DNA from: Bilabrum cf. latius
Taxonomy: Eukaryota; Bigyra: Bicosoecida; Bigyra; Bicosoecida
Assembly (NCBI GenBank): GCA_965178125.1
Contig: OZ237747.1
Coordinates: 744,001 to 808,000, forward strand
DNA: 64,000 nucleotides
Direction: 5' to 3'
A program made the translations under genes and the position numbers. The notes under the pieces were generated by a model. It was not told the DNA's origin, did not search any database, and saw nothing but the letters and a program-made list of their open reading frames with translations. This document shows, one piece after another, positions 24,301 to 34,413 of the stretch (the stretch's first letter is position 1; each line of letters begins with the position of its first letter).

Positions 24301-27300
24301 GTGACCCAGGCGGCACGATCTTGAAAGGCGCCTTCGCTGCAGCAGCTGCCTTGGCTGCCTGCTTCTCCTCCAGACGACGCTGCGCCGTCAAGCGAGCCTC
24401 GGCTTCCTCCGACAGACGCGGGCGGGGAGATGCCTGGCCGGCCGTGCGACCCACCCAGCTCCGGGGTGACCCAGGCGGCACGATCTTGAAAGGCGCCTTC
24501 GCTGCAGCAGCTGCCTTGGCTGCCTGCTCCTCCTCCAGACGACGCTGCGCCGTCAAGCGAGCCTCGGCTTCCTCCGACAGACGCGGGCGGGGAGATGCCT
24601 GGCCGGCCGTGCGACCCACCCAGCTCCGGGGTGACCCAGGCGGCACGATCTTGAAAGGCGCCTTCGCTGCAGCAGCTGCCTTGGCTGCCTGCTCCTCCTC
24701 CAGACGACGCTGCGCCGTCAAGCGAGCCTCGGCTTCCTCCGACAGACGCGGGCGGGGAGATGCCTGGCCGGCCGTGCGACCCACCCAGCTCCGAGGTGAC
24801 CCAGGCGGCACGATCTTGAAAGGCGCCTTCGCTGCAGCAGCTGCCTTGGCTGCCTGCTCCTCCTCCAGACGACGCTGCGCCGTCAAGCGAGCCTCGGCTT
24901 CCTCCGACAGACGCGGGCGGGGAGATGCCTGGCCGGCCGTGCGACCCACCCAGCTCCGAGGTGACCCAGGCGGCACGATCTTGAAAGGCGCCTTCGCTGC
25001 AGCAGCTGCCTTGGCTGCCTGCTCCTCCTCCAGACGACGCTGCGCTGTCAAGCGAGCCTCGGCTTCCTCCGACAGACGGGGGCGGGGAGATGCCTGGCCG
25101 GCCGTGCGACCCACCCAGCTCCGGGGTGACCCAGGCGGCACGATCTTGAAAGGCGCCTTCGCTGCAGCAGCTGCCTTGGCTGCCTGCTCCTCCTCCAGAC
25201 GACGCTGCGCCGTCAAGCGAGCCTCGGCTTCCTCCGACAGACGCGGGCGGGGAGATGCCTGGCCGGCCGTGCGACCCACCCAGCTCCGGGGTGACCCAGG
25301 CGGCACGATCTTGAAAGGCGCCTTCGCTGCAGCAGCTGCCTTGGCTGCCTGCTCCTCCTCCAGACGACGCTGCGCCGTCAAGCGAGCCTCGGCTTCCTCC
25401 GACAGACGCGGGCGGGGAGATGCCTGGCCGGCCGTGCGACCCACCCAGCTCCGGGGTGACCCAGGCGGCACGATCTTGAAAGGCGCCTTCGCTGCAGCAG
25501 CTGCCTTGGCTGCCTGCTCCTCCTCCAGACGACGCTGCGCCGTCAAGCGAGCCTCGGCTTCCTCCGACAGACGCGGGCGGGGAGATGCCTGGCCGGCCGT
25601 GCGACCCACCCAGCTCCGGGGTGACCCAGGCGGCACGATCTTGAAAGGCACCTTTGTTGTTTCCGTCTCAGGCTCGGCAACGACATCTACTTCAGGCTTT
25701 GTCGCGGCATCTTGTGGCGTAGATGAGGCACTGTCGCCAGCTGATGGCACCGCCACAACCTCAGGCATGCTGGCTGCAGCTTCTTCCGGAGGTACATCGA
25801 CGATGAGGTCAGTGCGGAGTGTTGGCTTCTTGCCGCCTGCAGTTGCTGACGACAAGATCGGCATGCCTGCCTTACCAGTGCTGGAGACAGACTGCACTGC
25901 TGCGGCAAGGGCAGACTGGTCCTGCATCGAGAAGATTTTCTCTAGAGCCGCGGCTATGTCTGCCCCGCTAGATGGCTTGGCGGCACTCTCGTCAGCAGAG
26001 CCAGACGAGTGAACGAATGCCAATTCCACCTCAAGACCGCCTGCCTTTGGAATGGCCAGTCCGGGCAGTCCACTCCCAACAGAGGCACGCTCCGCTGCAG
26101 TCTTCCGCTGCCGGTAGTCCCAGCCGGAGAACCCACGATCCGAGCCGCCCACTGCGCCGAGCACGGGCAGTTCCTTCGCCGGGCCATCCTCCCCGGCTGC
26201 AGAGCGCAGGAGCGCACGCATTGCCGGCGACTGCATGTCAGGCGGCGGTGGAAGGCCGGTACGCAGCATGTCCACGTTGGCTCCGACCTGCTTGGAGAGC
26301 TGCTTGGCCGACGGAGCAACTCCGTCTTCGGCTGCATTGGCAAGCACGTCGATGGTGACGACGATTCCACCACTGGATGAGCTCGCTGAGACATTGGCCG
26401 ACGCGCCAGCATCAGCACGAGCACCCTGCTTGGTCTCCTTGGCCGGTGCACCGGCAGCTTGCTTGCTCACTCCGATGCGTCCAGAGCGACGCGCAGCTCC
26501 AAGCACTGGACCCGTGGCTTGCTGCAGCTCTCCGCGGTATGCACCGTCGAGGGAAAGCAGACGTGTTGCTTCCGGGGAATGCATAGTAGCTGAGCTGCCC
26601 TTGCCATCTGCAAGCAGCTCGAGCTCCACCTCCAGGCTCCTGCTCCTTACCTGCTCCAGCTCTGTCACTTGCGCCACCAGGCCGTCCGCAGCGATGAGCT
26701 GCTTTCCCTGCAGTTGCCCCGCTGACACGCTACCGAGGCCAGAGTCGACCGCCCTGGCCAGCTCCATGCCGTCGGGTTCCTTGCTTGACCCCGCGCCCAG
26801 CACGTCCACAGATACGGTGACACCTGCAGGAGCGGGCGGCTTCGTAGCCACGTGCGGTGGCTGCACAGGGCCTTTCGCGGAACTCTCGGCAGGCGAGAGT
26901 GCAGCAGCCTCTTCGCTGGCAGCTGCTTTGGCTGATGCCGGCTCCGCAACTTCCACCTCAGTCACGCTCCCGATACCATCGCCCTCCTTCGACGATGCAG
27001 CTGAGGCGCCGAGGACGCCGTTCGCGTTCACGTCATCCTTGGCGGCCGTCTTGAGCTTTGACTGCACCTGCTGCACCACATCACCGCCAGCTGGCTCGTC
27101 AGCAGCAGCCTTGGCAACAGCCACTCTTACGTGGACGCTTCCTTGCGGTTTCGCGGCGGCTGCAGCTGCTGGCTTGGGCTCAGGGGCCTTGGGTTCCTCA
27201 GCCTTGGGGGTGGCAGCCTCTTCGCTGGCAGCTGCTTTGGCTGGCGCCGGCTCCGCAACTTCCACCTCAGTCACGCTCCCGATACCATCGCCCTCCTTCG

Positions 27301-30121
27301 ACGATGCAGCTGAGGCGCCGAGGACGCCGTTCGCGTTCACGTCATCCTTGGCGGCCGTCTTGAGCTTTGACTGCACCTGCTGCACCACATCGCCGCCAGT
27401 TGGCTCGTCAGCAGCAGCCTTGGCAACAGCCACTCTTACGTGGACGCTTCCTTGCGGTTTCGCGGCGGCTGCAGCTGCTGGCTTGGGCTCAGTGGCCTTG
27501 GGCTTAGTCTCCTCGGGCTTAGCCGCCTCGGGCTTAGTCTCCTCGGGCTTAGCCGCCTCGGGCTTAGTCTCCTCGGGCTTAACCGCCTCGGGCTCAGTCT
27601 CCTCGGGCTCAGTGGCCTCGGGCTTAGCCGCCTCGGGCTCAGTGGCCTTGGGCTTAGGGACCTTGGGCTCCGGATCCGGCAGAAGATCGACCTCTTGCGT
27701 AGCCACGTCGAAGTCACCGGCCTTGGCCCTGTCCTCATTCACGTCGTGGATCTGCAGGACCATGTCAGAGGCCTGGCCTATACCCGACCCAAGCACGGGC
27801 CCCCTTGCTCGTCGCGCCCTGTTTTCTGCTTGGGCTAAGGACAGCAATTCTAGGACCTGCAGATACCTCCGTCGGTACTCCGGGTCACCCTTGCTGATTC
27901 CCGCGGCCTCTGGAGACACGATTTCGAAGTCAATGGCCACCTGGTTGCCTTCGAAGACCTGTAGGCTGCCGAGGTCCGGCACCTTGTCGGCACCCTCTGC
28001 CACGGCAGCATCGGACAGTCGGAAGCAGGTGGCTGCATCGCCTGTGGCACTGGTTGCAAGCCCGGCCTGTAGAGAATCGACGCCCTCCAGAGCACGTGCC
28101 AGGACGGGATTCTTGGGGCAGTCCTTCTCGTTGACCCAGAACGGGTGCTAGCCGATGGCTAGCTGCTGAGTAAACTGGTTCGTAGCTTTGAGAAGCTTGA
28201 TGGTGCTGTGCGACTCTCCGGGTTGAGGCTTGAGCAAGACCAGCTCGACTGCAGTGCCGAGCTTCCCGGTCGGAGGTCCAGTGGTGGCAGGGCTCGAGGC
28301 ACCAGACGCACTACCAGGCTACGTAGAGCCGTTCTCCTCCCTTTTCTTGCTTCTAGATGGGCCCGCCCTCTGCTGCGCGGCGGCCACGGCTGCCTGGGCA
28401 GCAGATAGCGCGTCCTCTACAGACGAGGGGGCTGACTGCTGCTTCTTGGGGGGCGCTGCAGGAGCCTCATCGACGTCCGGCTGGCTGGAAGCCTCTGCAG
28501 CGGTGGTGGTGCTGGCCTTGGAACTGGGCGCTCCGCTGACTTTGCTGCCCGCACCCGGTGGAGGCGGCGCATTCTGTGCTTTCAGTTTCTTGGTACCTGC
28601 CTTGGTCGGCGATGGGGGCGGCTGCGCGGGACCCTTAGAGGGTACTTGGTCGCTGGGCTGCTGCTCTTTCACGTCCTTGGCGCTGACTTCCCAGTCATCG
28701 TACTTGTACGTGCGCGCTGCAGCAGTCAGCACGCTTGCCGAACGCGGCACGCGCGTCTTACCCTTCCGAATACCGCGCACGGCACCCTGAACGCGGTCCA
28801 CCAGCCGACCGGCGGCCTCCTCTCGGCTGGGTGTGGATCCTGGCGGTGCTCGCAACACGACAACCTCCACAGAAGATGTCGTCGACGCCAGGCGGGCGCC
28901 CTTGATTGCCTGCAGGGACACGGCCGAGGCCTGGATGGGACCCGCGGTAGCAGCCGCGGAAAGAACTTTCTGCCTGCTGCTTAGACTGGCCTTGTTCGCC
29001 CCATGAGCCTTGTTGGCCGCTTGCTAGGCCACTTCGCCCGCAGAAGCAATCGCTGCAGCGCCCGGCCTCGGAGGTGGCAGCTTGGAGGAGGCGCCCACTA
29101 GGATTTCCACCTGAATTCCTCGCTTGATGCCTGGCTTGGTGCCTTTCTTTGCAGCTCCAGCACCGGGAGGCGGGGGTGCCGATCGGCTAGGGGAAGGGGC
29201 AGAGGCGCTGCTCCTTTTTCCGGACGGCTTGCCGCTACCTGGGGGTGGTGGTGCGCCAGTGCCTTTTCCAGACTTTGATGGGGGCGGGGGGCCGCTGCTG
29301 GAGCCGCCCTTGGATGCCTTCGATGGGGGCGGGGGGCCGCTGCTGGAGCCGCCCTTGGATGCCTTCGATGGGGGCGGGGGGCCGCTGCTGGAGCCGCCCT
29401 TGGATGCCTTCGATGGAGGCGGGGGGCCGCTGCTGGAGCCGCCCTTGGATGCCTTCGATGGAGGCGGGGGGCCGCTGCTGGAGCCGCCCTTGGATGCCTT
29501 CGATGGAGGCGGGGGGCCGCTGCTACCGGCCTTACTCTTCTTTGCTGGTGGCGGGGGCCCAGATCCGGCAGGAGTTGCTTTCGAACCTGCCTGCATACTG
29601 CCCTTGGCTACCGTACTCTTAGCCTTGCTTTTCTTGGCTGGTGGGGGTGGCCCCGATGACTTTCCAGCTATGCTCTTCTTGGCTGGAGCTGGAGGGTCGC
29701 CACTCTTTGCAACTTTCGCAGAGGACTTTGTTGTCTTGACTCCACCAATCTTGCTTGCCTTGCTAGGTGGCGGGGGACCCTCGCCTGCCTTCGCAGATGC
29801 TGTTTTCTTCACCCCACTGGACTTTCCAGCGAGCTTCTTCTTGGCGGGAGGTGGAGGCCCACTATCAGAAGCCACGGTAGACTTCTTATTTCCTGCAGTA
29901 GACTTCTTCTTGCCAAATTTCTTCTTGGCTGGTCCAGGTGAAGCTGCCGACGGGCCGGCGGCTGCTTTCGCTCCAGCGGTTCCAGTTGCTGCTGACTTGA
30001 CCTTCTTCTTCTTCTTCTTTGTTCCAGACGCTTTGGCACCCCAGAGCTTCTTTGCGTCGGCAAAGGCGCTTCCTGCGAATCGAAAGTTGGTGGTGGGGCA
30101 GGCAGTGAATGAAATCAGCAT
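15314..30121 (-). CDS. Giant coiled-coil protein with IQ motifs and tandem repeats (4,935 residues)
   Basis: One uninterrupted frame of 14,808 bp, ATG at 30119-30121, TGA at 15314-15316. I located in-frame TAG (Gln) at 29024, 28319, 28148, 24140, 23993, 23828, 22994, 21719, 20936, 20048, 18431, 18392 and 17969. Order of parts: Lys/Ala/Pro-rich head with 15-residue PPPPSKASK repeats (~198-281); a non-repetitive part around 700-800; Glu/Pro/Lys repeats; two 103-residue copies; nine 55-residue repeats (~1491-1991); Ser/Pro-rich linkers; coiled coil from ~2800; five IQ-like motifs (~3215-3388, e.g. IQAAARGFLVRS, IQATVRGHRARS) expected to bind calmodulin or centrin; ~800 residues of continuous Arg/Glu/Ala coiled coil; Ser/Arg/Pro-rich C-terminus. 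It looks like a cytoskeletal or basal-body scaffold; that role is inference. No homologue is recognised. Confidence 0.85.
24160..25650 (-). repeat. Nine 165-bp tandem repeats (55 residues each) inside the giant IQ/coiled-coil gene
   Basis: The motif cgatcttgaaa recurs at 24316, 24481, 24646, 24811, 24976, 25141, 25306, 25471 and 25636, exactly 165 bp apart. Units differ by only a few bases. Each encodes a basic-hydrophobic half (KAPFKIVPPGSPRSWVGR) followed by an Arg/Glu-rich helical half (RLSEEAEARLTAQRRLEEE). The near identity at DNA level points to recent expansion or ongoing homogenisation. Confidence 0.95.
26890..27480 (-). repeat. Tandem duplication of a 309-bp (103-residue) unit
   Basis: Two nearly identical copies, offset by 309 bp (for example ttccacctca at 26951 and 27260). 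Each encodes a segment containing GSVHVRVAVAKAAADEP and GDGIGSVTEVEVAEP. They differ by a few substitutions, including Thr/Ala in the DEPTGG/DEPAGG site. Confidence 0.85.
27505..27645 (-). repeat. 30-bp repeats encoding Lys-Pro-Glu-Glu/Ala units
   Basis: A simple repeat of about 30 bp encodes alternating KPEET and KPEAA pentapeptides, an acidic-basic proline-rich spacer within the giant ORF. Confidence 0.8.
29277..29530 (-). repeat. 45-bp repeats encoding a 15-residue polyproline unit
   Basis: About 5.4 copies of a 45-bp unit encode SGPPPPSKASKGGSS. Polyproline runs separated by Ser/Lys/Gly resemble profilin- or SH3-binding spacers; this is inference. Confidence 0.85.
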
Positions 30122-30709
30122 CTTGTGCCTCTCCTGCTGGCTTTCCGATCTAGATGCGGTACACGTAGACTATTAAAGCACATTTGTGCACATACATATC
30201 TTAACAGACAGTTCTGGTGATCAATGCGGCATTGGGTCCGACACGCAGATCCGTTCTGATTGGATACCGCGCAATACGCCATGCTAGTCGCGCATGGACA
30301 GAGCTCAGGGGTGCAACAGAGTCAACAAGCCAAAACTTTTAGCATGCAATTAATGCAGACGGAAATCGAGTGGCTCGTGTCCTGTCACCTCGAGCAACAG
30401 GCGCAAAACGCATGAGTCCGCGAAAGCGTCAAACACTCCTGGACTCCACCTGACCGACATACCGGCCACCAGCCTATGCAGCAATACACCAGACGATACT
30501 TACCTTTCGAGGCCATCCACGGGATGGAAACAAGTCTTTGGGTTCGTAGCGCAGAGAGGCTGCACTTCGCCCGGCCACGAATCTGGGTGGTCGCGGTGCC
30601 TCGAGTGGTCGCAGGCGCCGCGCGTTGGTTCCGCTGCAGATCGGATCAACCTAGTAATCTGTGATATCACGCAGTACCGACTCTGCATGCAGACAAAACA
30701 ACCTCAGAA

Positions 30710-30976
30710 TTAGAAAATGCCTAAAACTGTTATGGCGGTTCGAGAAGGGCAGCCTGGTACGTCCCGCAATACCTGTGTCGCTGCCACTTCTTTTGAGCGC
30801 AGCGAGGCTGCCAAAGCAAGGTGTGCCGGTGCAACGCGTAGATCTGACCATTGCAAGCCCACCCCAGAACTAGCATTATTCAAGACATGTCGTACGATAG
30901 CGCCCCTCTTTTCTTGCGGATCGCTCATGGATATGACATCGCGGCAGCCATTTAAGACCAGCCGTGTCGGGACACG
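30710..30976 (-). CDS. Possible small ORF or exon, uncharacterised
   Basis: The reverse frame from about 30976 to a TAA at 30710-30712 is open, with an ATG at 30926-30928 giving 72 residues (beginning MSDPQEKRGAIVRHVLNN). The residue mix is protein-like but there is no motif, and no flanking exon could be placed. It could be chance, an exon, or a remnant of a mobile element. Confidence 0.2.
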   Translation of the reverse strand, partial: RVPTRLVLNGCRDVISMSDPQEKRGAIVRHVLNNASSGVGLQWSDLRVAPAHLALAASLRSKEVAATQVLRDVPGCPSRTAITVLGIF

Positions 30977-31521
30977 TCAAGGTCATCGAGTACTGGGTGG
31001 AGGTGCAGTACCAGTGGAGCCACAAGGGTTAAGAACTGTCGGTCAGATGATCTCCCAACTACAATGTCCCATGGCCATGCGACTTGGTCTGGGGTGGCCA
31101 TTTGTTGCAACGCCAAGCTTTTTGTTGTAGACCCACGGCCCAACCAGCCTGTGCGGTGCGGTCCGGGATGATCTCATCCGCTCTGTTTTCTACCAACAAC
31201 CCCTTGTGCAAAAGGAATGGCCATCCCAAGTATCATGCGCTCATCGAGGACATGCGCCCGCGCAGCTGGCCTTACCCAGGCTAAATCGCAGTATACCACC
31301 TGGCCGCCACACGCCAGTCGTCGCTCGACAGCGGCTTGCGTTCGGCGACTGATCGGCGATCACACCCGGTCATTCCTTGCCTTCGAAGGCCAAGCCCAGC
31401 CGCAATTCTACATAGCTGTGGTGTTCGTTCCACTGTAATCACGTTTTCCGAGAGGCAAGCTGAAAGTTACCTGCCAGGCGCAGCTTTGTAATTTTTTTGC
31501 TAAACGGACGACAAGCGGCGA

Positions 31522-31893
31522 TCAAGGCAAAGCTGTTGCTACCACGCATCGGGCATTCGAATTCGAGTTGCATCTCAAATTAAACTTCAAGTATACAAGA
31601 TTGGCAGTGCCCGTATCCGGCTAAGACGCCCAGCAAGTGCCGTTCATATTCAAGGAGGTGCATCCATAGGGTTGTCGTCCGCTAAACTGGCTTCTAGGAA
31701 GACTGTTGACAGGCAGCCTGATTTGCGTTGAGACGATATATTCCTTTCCTGCTACTCTGTTGCCGCTTGTGAGCTTGAACGCCACATAAGCTTGCTTGAC
31801 TGGCTGTTCGGCGCAACGAGCAGAGCCCGCGTTTGACCTTGGGACCGTTCGCGGCACCAGACTTAGGGTGCTACTAGCCGGCTACGTGTCTTC
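31522..31893 (-). CDS. Possible exon of an uncharacterised reverse-strand gene
   Basis: An open stretch ending in TGA at 31522-31524, crossing a TAG at 31621 read as Gln. It encodes plausible sequence with several Cys and Asn residues (for example YGCTSLNMNGTCWAS) but has no ATG in frame, so it would need an upstream exon. It lies just upstream of the PHD gene, where promoter sequence would otherwise be expected. Confidence 0.22.
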
Positions 31894-31911
31894 TCATTTA
31901 ATTTTGAGAAG

Positions 31912-34031
31912 ATGGCCCAATCTGGATTTGCAGACGCCGGGATACGACTGGAGCTGGCGGCAAGTCGAAAATAGGCAATCACTGCTGGAAGTCGCAGGCC
32001 GCGGCAGTACTTTCAGCACGTAGCTGGAAGCCCTGCTAAGAAGCGTAGCAGAGTAATTGGTAAAGATTCAGGCGTTTCTGCGTCAGGTACTTCGTCGCAA
32101 AGCTAGCCCAAGTATCACGGGTCGAAGCGAACCGGCCTGCTATCGACGACTGCCAAGCTTGATGTAAGTGACAGCGACATCGACGGAGGCTCTCCATGGT
32201 CCTCATCCGCTATTGGTGGAGGAGACGGTGGAGCAAGCGGTGCGTAGCGGGCTTCGCAGAAGTCGTCCGCGGGTCGTGCGAAACGCAACAGTTACCGTGG
32301 TCGAGGCAGAGGCCGAGGGCGAGGCAGAGGCGGATCCCGTGCCCAAGGTCGTTCAACAGGATCGGGCGGTACCCGCGGGTCTAGTCTTCCGGGCTCTCCC
32401 GAAGCAATGGGCGGTGGCGAGAAGTTGTTGCAGCTGAAGGACGCCCAAGTCAAGGTCATCTACAACCGAACTACGGAGCGAGTAACGATCGGTAGCGTCA
32501 GAAATGACAGTGAGTACTGGATGTGTTCACAATACCTCTCATTGAAACCAATGAATGCCAGCCACCTGCAATTGAGCATGCCATGCTGCCCCAACGCGAG
32601 TCCCCTTTTGCCAGTGTCCCGCTCGCCTGCCTTGCCATCGCAGCGTACTGCTTTGCGTGCAAATCGAACATATTTGAAGAGGACATATTGCTGTGCGATG
32701 GTTGCGATGTAGAGTACCACAGGCGGTGCTTGACGGTTCCACTCAGCACAACTCCAGAGGGGGAATGGTACTGCGTCGACTGCATGGCTGACAAGCTCTT
32801 TGGCGACAATCTAGAGACCTTCTTTGAGCCTCTTGATGCCAGTAGCACGTCCAAGAAATCATTGGATAAGCGGGCGGAATAGCCCGCTGCAGCCGGCTTG
32901 CCCCATGCAGCCTCAGGTGGGAGTACGCAACGTTACCGCATCCATGCAGCATTGGACGCGGTGGCGGCATCCGAGCGAGCTGCTGACGATGCATCGTGGC
33001 ATTCGTTCAGTCAGACCCTAGAAAAGCCATACTAGGGGTCTAGCTTGCACGGAGACTCGATCAGCGGTGCGCTGAGTCGAACAACAACCATCCCGCCGGC
33101 CGCCGGCACGACATCAAGCGTTGCCACAGACTTGGCCGTCAAGTCTGGCGAGCCAGCATCTGCCTTGGCACCAGTCTCTAGCGCGCACCGTCCAGTGGGA
33201 GGAGGAAGTCCTGCAGGTACTTCTTCCGGCTTGAATTGGGACTCTGGGGTGTCTTCCTTAGCCGGTGCTAGCTCTGGCAGTGCGCTGCCGCCGGGAGCAT
33301 CGATGGGTTCATCTGTCACGGGAGCACCTAGCTCTAGTTCATCCGCTGCTGCATCAAGTCAATTGCCTGATGCCGTGTCGATGTGGGCTGGTAGTGCGTT
33401 TGCCCCGACTACTCGCCCTCAGTTCCCAAGCAGTCATTTGGCACCGGCGGGGAGCAAGTCTGCCAATCGGCGCGTCAGCGTGAGAGCCAGCTCCCCGTCG
33501 ATGACGGATGCTACGACGGACGAAAGCTCCGACGAATGCAGTGATAGTGATTCGGGTGGTAGCCAATGTCTCGATTCAGGAGCGAAAAGACGCATCGTCG
33601 TACGAGCACGCGCCCCGTTTGGCAGTCGGGCAAGGTCTAGTCGCAGCCCGACCGGGATGCCGTCGATTCCTAGCCGCCGAAAACGCTCGGATACTTCCGA
33701 GGGCAAGCCAAAAACGCTAAATATTGCGTCGGGCGGCACTGTGTCTGGTCCTGATAGCAATATCGGCAGTGCGGTGCGGGGTAGCACAGGTCCGGGCCAG
33801 CTGCTTTCGTCGGGCCAATCGACAGTTCTGAAGCAAGCAAGTGTGGGGTTTTCGACGATAAGCGGGTCTAATCGGTAGATTGTGATCGAGCTGAGCGATT
33901 CAGAGAAGGATGAACCCGATGACGGCTGCATAGAGATGGAGTGGGACTTGTATGCAGAACCGGAGCAGGGAGGCATTACAGCACGTTCCCGCCATGAAGA
34001 GCAGTCTGCTCGCTCGGTGATGCTGCTTTGA
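31912..34031 (+). CDS. PHD-finger protein with RG-rich region and SUMO-interaction-like tail
   Basis: Two exons, 31912-32509 and 32644-34031 (661 residues, stop TGA). The intron starts GTGAGT and ends CAG, and splicing restores TYCFACKS at the start of the PHD finger. TAG (Gln) occurs at 31972, 32104, 32248, 32880, 33030 and 33876. Residues ~120-150 contain an Arg-Gly repeat. The PHD finger (~200-245) has the Cys4-His-Cys3 spacing CFAC...LLCDGCDVEYHRRC...WYCVDC and would bind a histone H3 tail. The Ser/Ala-rich remainder ends with IVIELSDSEKDEPDD, a hydrophobic core followed by Ser and acidic residues, the classic SUMO-interacting pattern. A chromatin reader or part of a SUMO-linked complex is inferred. 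Confidence 0.82.
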
Positions 34032-34413
34032 TCCATAACTTGACACCTTCTGCCTTTTTGGTGCCTATATTCACTGCTGTGCCGCGCATTCCTGCGGGTT
34101 TTGTGGTTTGGGTCTCAATGATGTAGCGCGCACATTTGATATTCCAAAAATTGGCAGCGCAAAACCTGCACTTTTCTAGCGCTTACCTTCGACCTTTAGC
34201 GGTTCTTACGAGCTTATTTCTCAACAAACCGTAAGAAATTATAGTACATAATCGCATCGTATGATAATTTGGGCATTGCTGCGTACATTTGCGGCCAAGA
34301 CTGCAGCCTTGATGTGTTGCATTCGTTTCTGGATCGACGCCGAGAAACTCTCCATCTGCTTGCACTTGCCCTACACAGAGTGGTTCCAAGCAACTTACCG
34401 TAACTTGGAAGCT
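34032..34413 (+). other. Upstream region of the giant membrane-protein gene
   Basis: 382 bp, AT-richer than the neighbouring genes. The frame of the next gene is open back to an ATG at 34261, which would add 51 residues; the ATG at 34414 is preferred because a signal peptide begins there. No other feature is seen. Confidence 0.5.

Larger units (their letters stand above)
30122..31911. other. Large divergent intergenic region
   Basis: 1.8 kb between the start codons of the giant IQ gene (-) and the PHD gene (+). Base composition is more balanced than in the genes. I see no homology-supported gene, repeat or RNA. Two short reverse-strand open stretches are listed separately as weak candidates; the rest could be promoter and 5' UTR sequence or decayed mobile DNA. 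Confidence 0.5.

Noticed and set aside
24160-25650. CRISPR-like array
   Set aside because: Units are 165 bp, contiguous, coding and nearly identical throughout, with no variable spacers.
24078-26012. Long plus-strand ORF over the 55-residue repeats
   Set aside because: It is the antisense shadow of the in-frame repeat: a 165-bp period keeps all frames alike in every unit, so a stop-free antisense frame is repeated too. Its product is an artificial Ala/Arg/Cys repeat.
26235-28151. A 638-codon plus-strand ORF rich in Ser/Ala/Gly
   Set aside because: Antisense shadow of the giant IQ gene in its Ala/Glu/Lys-rich repeat region; the composition follows from reversed codons.
34261-34413. Upstream ATG adding 51 residues to the giant membrane protein
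   Set aside because: The ATG at 34414 is followed at once by a signal peptide; the added stretch would bury it and lies in AT-rich, UTR-like sequence. It is kept only as an alternative.
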